In this document: in pieces, positions 13,399 to 15,662 of the stretch
Numbering within the stretch: the first letter of the stretch is position 1
Layout: each line of letters starts with the position of its first letter
Source of the DNA: Chloroflexota bacterium
GTDB lineage: Bacteria > Chloroflexota > Limnocylindria > QHBO01
DNA: 15,662 bases
Direction: 5' to 3'
NCBI GenBank assembly: GCA_024636135.1
Contig: JAGXHP010000100.1
Coordinates: 1 to 15,662 of the forward strand
Made by a program: the position numbers and the translations under genes
The notes under the pieces: model-generated
The model's database searches: none
Told to the model about the DNA's origin: nothing
Seen by the model: only the letters and a program-made list of their open reading frames with translations

Positions 13399-14115
13399 CT
13401 ACGCTCCGGTGTCCTCGGCGCCGTCCTCAGTGCCGTGATGTCCGCGGCCGTGGCCGAAGCCGCCTGGTCCGCGACCGTCGAACTCGCCACCGTTGTCGAG
13501 CCAGGTGGTGAGGTGCTCGATCGCCGCATCGGCGCGCGCCTGGTCCATGCCCTCGGCGACGGCGGCATCGAGGTCAGCCTGCACCGCAGCAGTCACGGCA
13601 GTCTTGACGTCGTCATAGGCCACTCCCTGCGTCTCGGCAAGGGCTTCGAGTGAGCCCGCATCACGTGCCTGCGCGATCAGGTCGGCACTCTCGAGATCGA
13701 GGGCAGCTGCCGCGGCCTCGAACACGTCACCGCGGAGGAAGCCGCGATCGATGCCGCGCTCCACCCCGGCATGGAATCCGCGCGCGAACCCGCGGCCGAA
13801 GAGACCGCAGCCCTCACCGTCGTAGGAGTCGATCCGCTCGCGAAGCGCGGTGGCCCGCTCCTCCGTGAGATCGCCCGCGGAGACGGCCGCGTCGATGGCG
13901 GTGTTGGCCGCAGACTGTCCCGCGGTCACGAGGCCCGCGCGATCGGTGCCGAGCTCGGAGGCCAGCGCGTCCATGAAGGTGTCGCAGTACTCGCCACCTG
14001 CCGCCGCGTCCGTGGTGGCGTCATCGGTGGCCAGGGTCGAGCCGATGAGCGTTCCGCCGAGGACGGCGGAAAGCACGAGGGCTCCGGCGAAGCCGAGTGT
14101 CTTGGTCAGTCGCAT
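13399..14115 (-). CDS. secreted protein of unknown function with His/Gly tail
   Basis: A 238-residue protein I cannot assign to a named family. The ATG at 14115 is preferred over a GTG at 14127 because GAGG (14122-14125) lies 6 bases before it and the basic MRLTK then starts the signal peptide. Residues 6-29 are hydrophobic, so it is exported or anchored. The mature part is Ala/Asp/Glu-rich and helical. Two helical segments resemble each other, NTAIDAAVSAGDLTEERA (71-88) and QADLDAAVAEGMDQARAD (179-196), and suggest an internal duplication. Such LDAAV-x-x-G-x-(I/L)-T repeats occur in many hypothetical secreted proteins of Chloroflexota and Actinomycetota. Cys44 and Cys103 could form a disulfide. 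The tail (214-227) is rich in Gly and His, a possible metal-binding segment. It is divergent from a two-component system that may control it. Confidence 0.85.
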   Translation of the reverse strand: MRLTKTLGFAGALVLSAVLGGTLIGSTLATDDATTDAAAGGEYCDTFMDALASELGTDRAGLVTAGQSAANTAIDAAVSAGDLTEERATALRERIDSYDGEGCGLFGRGFARGFHAGVERGIDRGFLRGDVFEAAAAALDLESADLIAQARDAGSLEALAETQGVAYDDVKTAVTAAVQADLDAAVAEGMDQARADAAIEHLTTWLDNGGEFDGRGPGGFGHGRGHHGTEDGAEDTGA

Positions 14116-14133
14116 TGCATACCTCACTGATGT

Positions 14134-14164
14134 GGGTTGATGAGGGCGGTATCGGGTTGATGAG
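14134..14164. promoter_or_regulatory. 11-bp direct repeats, candidate response-regulator box
   Basis: GGGTTGATGAG occurs at 14134-14144 and again at 14154-14164, exactly 20 bp apart, so both face the same side of the helix. The pair lies in the divergent region between the secreted-protein gene and the OmpR-type regulator gene, 19 bases from the former's ATG. Tandem direct repeats are the usual binding site of OmpR/PhoB-family dimers. A separate GGCGATCGCC palindrome follows at 14174-14183. Proposed site of the neighbouring regulator; inference. Confidence 0.5.
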
Positions 14165-14243
14165 CCTCACATTGGCGATCGCCGATGAAGATCGCGCCAA
14201 GATCACCGGCGTCAGTCTTCACATCGCCTGAATCGGCGCCGCG

Positions 14244-14249
14244 TAGCAT
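14244..14249 (+). promoter_or_regulatory. -10 element TAGCAT before the response regulator gene
   Basis: TAGCAT ends 8 bases before the ATG at 14257, identical in sequence and spacing to the thiolase signal. It also supports 14257 as the start over the upstream in-frame ATG at 14185. No Shine-Dalgarno is seen. Confidence 0.5.
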
Positions 14250-14256
14250 GCCGGCC

Positions 14257-14970
14257 ATGGGAGCACGAATCCTGGTGGTCGAGGACGAGCCGCAGCTGCG
14301 CTCGCTGCTCCGCCTGTACCTGGAACGTGACGGCCATGCTGTGGCCGATGCGGGCGACGGGCCGACCGCACTGGCCGCGTTCGACCGGGACGGTGCCGAC
14401 CTCGTCATCCTCGATCTCATGCTCCCCGGCATGCAGGGCGAGACCGTCCTCGAGGCGCTGCGCGATGCGGGCGACGTCCCGGTGCTCATCACGTCCGCCA
14501 AGCGCAGCGACGCCGAGCGCATCGCTGGCCTGCGCGCCGGGGCCGATGACTACCTGCCCAAGCCGTTCAACCCGCACGAGCTCACCGCGCGCGTCGCCGC
14601 CATCCTCCGCCGGTCCCGGGGAGCGGCGGTCGATGCGCCCCCGCCGATCATCAGCCTCGACCGCGGACGGCTGGTGCTCGACCCGGGCTCGCGTCGCTTC
14701 ACCGTTGCCGGTGGGGAGCCGGGCCGGCTGACGCCCGGCGAGAGCGCCCTGCTGGTGGCGCTGGCCGCGAGACCGGGGGCCGTCCTCGCTCGACAGCAGC
14801 TCCTCGACGTCGTGGCGCGCCGGCCGGACGAGGTCTTCGAGCGGGTCGTGGACGTCCACGTGGCGAACATCCGGCGCAAGGTCGGGGACGACGCGGGTGA
14901 GCCGTGGCTGATCGAGACGGTTCCGGCCACGGGATATCGGCTCGTCGCGAACGTGGACCCGGTGCCGTGA
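14257..14970 (+). CDS. OmpR/PhoB-family response regulator
   Basis: A 237-residue two-component response regulator. The receiver domain covers about 3-115, with acidic pocket Glu9-Asp10, phospho-acceptor Asp53 (ILDLMLPG), Ser80 in LITSAKR and Lys102 (YLPKPF). The C-terminal winged-helix DNA-binding domain covers about 138-233, with the recognition helix in ERVVDVHVANIRRKV and the closing ETVPATGYRLV hairpin. The start at 14257 gives a standard N-terminus (MGARILVVEDE); the 24 extra residues from 14185 would have no counterpart in the family. Its stop overlaps the GTG of the kinase gene, so the pair is co-translated. Confidence 0.95.
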   Translation: MGARILVVEDEPQLRSLLRLYLERDGHAVADAGDGPTALAAFDRDGADLVILDLMLPGMQGETVLEALRDAGDVPVLITSAKRSDAERIAGLRAGADDYLPKPFNPHELTARVAAILRRSRGAAVDAPPPIISLDRGRLVLDPGSRRFTVAGGEPGRLTPGESALLVALAARPGAVLARQQLLDVVARRPDEVFERVVDVHVANIRRKVGDDAGEPWLIETVPATGYRLVANVDPVP

Positions 14971-15662
14971 CGCGCGGCTGGCCTCTCGCCGTCCGCCTCG
15001 CCGCGCTGTTGGCCGTGGTCGTGGTGGTCGTGCTGCTGCTCGCCGGATTCGTCGTCAACCGGGCCGCATCTCGATCACTGGACGAGACCCTCGGGCCGCG
15101 GGACCAGGAGCGCCTGAATCTCGTCGGTGCGCTGGTGGAGGAGGGCCTGCAACGCGGTGTGGACGGTCGGGGCATGCAGCGGCTCGTCGAGCGGGTCGCC
15201 GACCAGACGCGCGGACGCGTCCGAGTCGTGGACGGGGACGGCACGGTGCTGTTCGCGGCTGGCCGCCTGGCGCCGAACGCGGAACCCCAGACGTTCACGA
15301 CGGCCCTGTCCGAGGACGTCGGAGGTGGCTCGCTCGAGATCGACCTGCCGAGTGCGGCGGCTCCGATCGTGCGGGCCTTCAACTCGGCACTGCTGGTGAC
15401 CGGGGTGGTCGCCGTGGTGGCGCTGTTGCTTGCCGCGACGGTCGGTGCGAATCGCATGACCCGGCCCCTGCGCGATGTCGCCGGCGCCGCCCGCCGCCTC
15501 GGTGGCGGGGACCTGACTGCGCGCGCTCGGGGAGGCGCGGACGCCGAGTCGGCGGAGCTGGCGCAGGCCTTCAACGGCATGGCCGAGCGGCTCGAGCAAT
15601 CCGAGATCCTGCGTCGTCGTGCGGCCAGCGACCTGGCACACGACCTCGCCACCCCGGCCACC
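14967..15662 (+). CDS. sensor histidine kinase, 3' end cut off by window
   Basis: An open frame from the GTG at 14967, which overlaps the regulator stop (GTGA), to the last base: 232 residues, no stop. There is a first membrane helix at about 8-30 and an extracytoplasmic sensor region of about 105 residues (31-137). The second helix is at 139-161. A HAMP linker spans about 162-213, with the usual Pro at 167 and the GGGDLTARA turn. The start of the HisKA domain contains His225 in SDLAHDLATPAT. The H-box reads H-D-L-A-T-P where most kinases have H-E-L-R-T-P; the Asp is common, the Ala less so. The ATPase domain lies beyond the window. It is easily missed because it lacks an ATG start. Partner of the adjacent regulator; the signal is unknown. 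Confidence 0.93.
   Translation, partial: MTRGWPLAVRLAALLAVVVVVVLLLAGFVVNRAASRSLDETLGPRDQERLNLVGALVEEGLQRGVDGRGMQRLVERVADQTRGRVRVVDGDGTVLFAAGRLAPNAEPQTFTTALSEDVGGGSLEIDLPSAAAPIVRAFNSALLVTGVVAVVALLLAATVGANRMTRPLRDVAGAARRLGGGDLTARARGGADAESAELAQAFNGMAERLEQSEILRRRAASDLAHDLATPAT

Noticed and set aside
12395..13438. A 347-residue + strand open frame opposite the F420-dependent enzyme
   Set aside because: Shadow frame; repetitive Leu/Asp/Glu/Arg/Val pattern from codon bias, no motif, and it runs into the secreted-protein gene.
14174..14183. GGCGATCGCC palindrome as an operator
   Set aside because: A 10-bp GC-rich palindrome containing GATC is common by chance or as a methylation/repeat word in such genomes. 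It has no second copy near another promoter here.
14699..15661. A 320-residue minus-strand open frame over the kinase region
   Set aside because: Ser/Arg/Pro-rich shadow. The opposite strand encodes membrane helices, a HAMP domain and an H-box in a frame coupled to the regulator.
1..15662. CRISPR arrays, tRNA/rRNA genes, insertion sequences or phage genes
   Set aside because: No periodic repeats with spacers, no tRNA-like cloverleaf, no transposase or integrase motifs were found; gaps are short and filled by promoters or hairpins.

Overview
The window is GC-rich (roughly 70% by eye) and densely coding: 19 protein genes, no RNA genes, no mobile elements and no CRISPR array. No gap between genes exceeds about 140 bp. 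The gene content suggests a heterotrophic bacterium with coenzyme F420: an F420-dependent LLM-class oxidoreductase, a PaaG/PaaH/PaaJ-like acyl-CoA set, DUF2277 and a GlcG/HbpS protein. Several genes appear to have leaderless transcripts. I favour Chloroflexota (Limnocylindria-like or a related class) with Actinomycetota as the alternative. This placement is inference, since no phylogenetic marker is present.

Left part (1-3905, + strand): the tail of a tandem GNAT acetyltransferase, a GlsB/YeaQ-type small membrane protein closed by a strong hairpin, and a tightly overlapping operon. The operon holds a PaaG-like isomerase/hydratase, a PaaH-like 3-hydroxyacyl-CoA dehydrogenase and a HAD phosphatase. 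A DUF2277 gene follows. A PaaJ-like thiolase lies 6 kb further on (9368-10588), so the lower phenylacetyl-CoA / beta-oxidation steps are represented but split.

Centre (3866-9331): an apparent polyamine/amine module sits between those two parts. On the minus strand are a PuuB/DadA-like FAD amine oxidase, a PotD-like lipoprotein, PotB- and PotC-like permeases and a GlcG/HbpS-family protein. Divergent from the oxidase is a 185-aa XRE-cupin regulator with the architecture of PuuR. No ABC ATPase is encoded in the window. The two target promoters and the regulator promoter share a 17-bp inverted repeat, CTGAAG-N5-CTTCAG. Weaker copies lie at the predicted start points of both target promoters. Together these look like a self-contained, locally regulated amine uptake and oxidation regulon with an apparently undescribed operator.

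Right part (10595-15662): an MFS transporter follows the thiolase and overlaps tail to tail with a RimJ/RimL-type GNAT. That GNAT is the second gene of an operon led by the F420-dependent Fgd-like oxidoreductase. Next come a secreted His/Gly-tailed protein of unknown function and, divergent from it, an OmpR-type response regulator. Overlapping the regulator by 3 bases is a GTG-started sensor histidine kinase cut off by the window end. An 11-bp direct repeat with exact 20-bp spacing lies between the secreted protein and the response regulator and is a candidate response-regulator site.

A recurring theme is a TANNNT -10 hexamer ending 7-9 bases before the ATG in front of six genes. This implies widespread leaderless transcription, while other genes (GlsB, PotD, GlcG) carry clear Shine-Dalgarno sequences.
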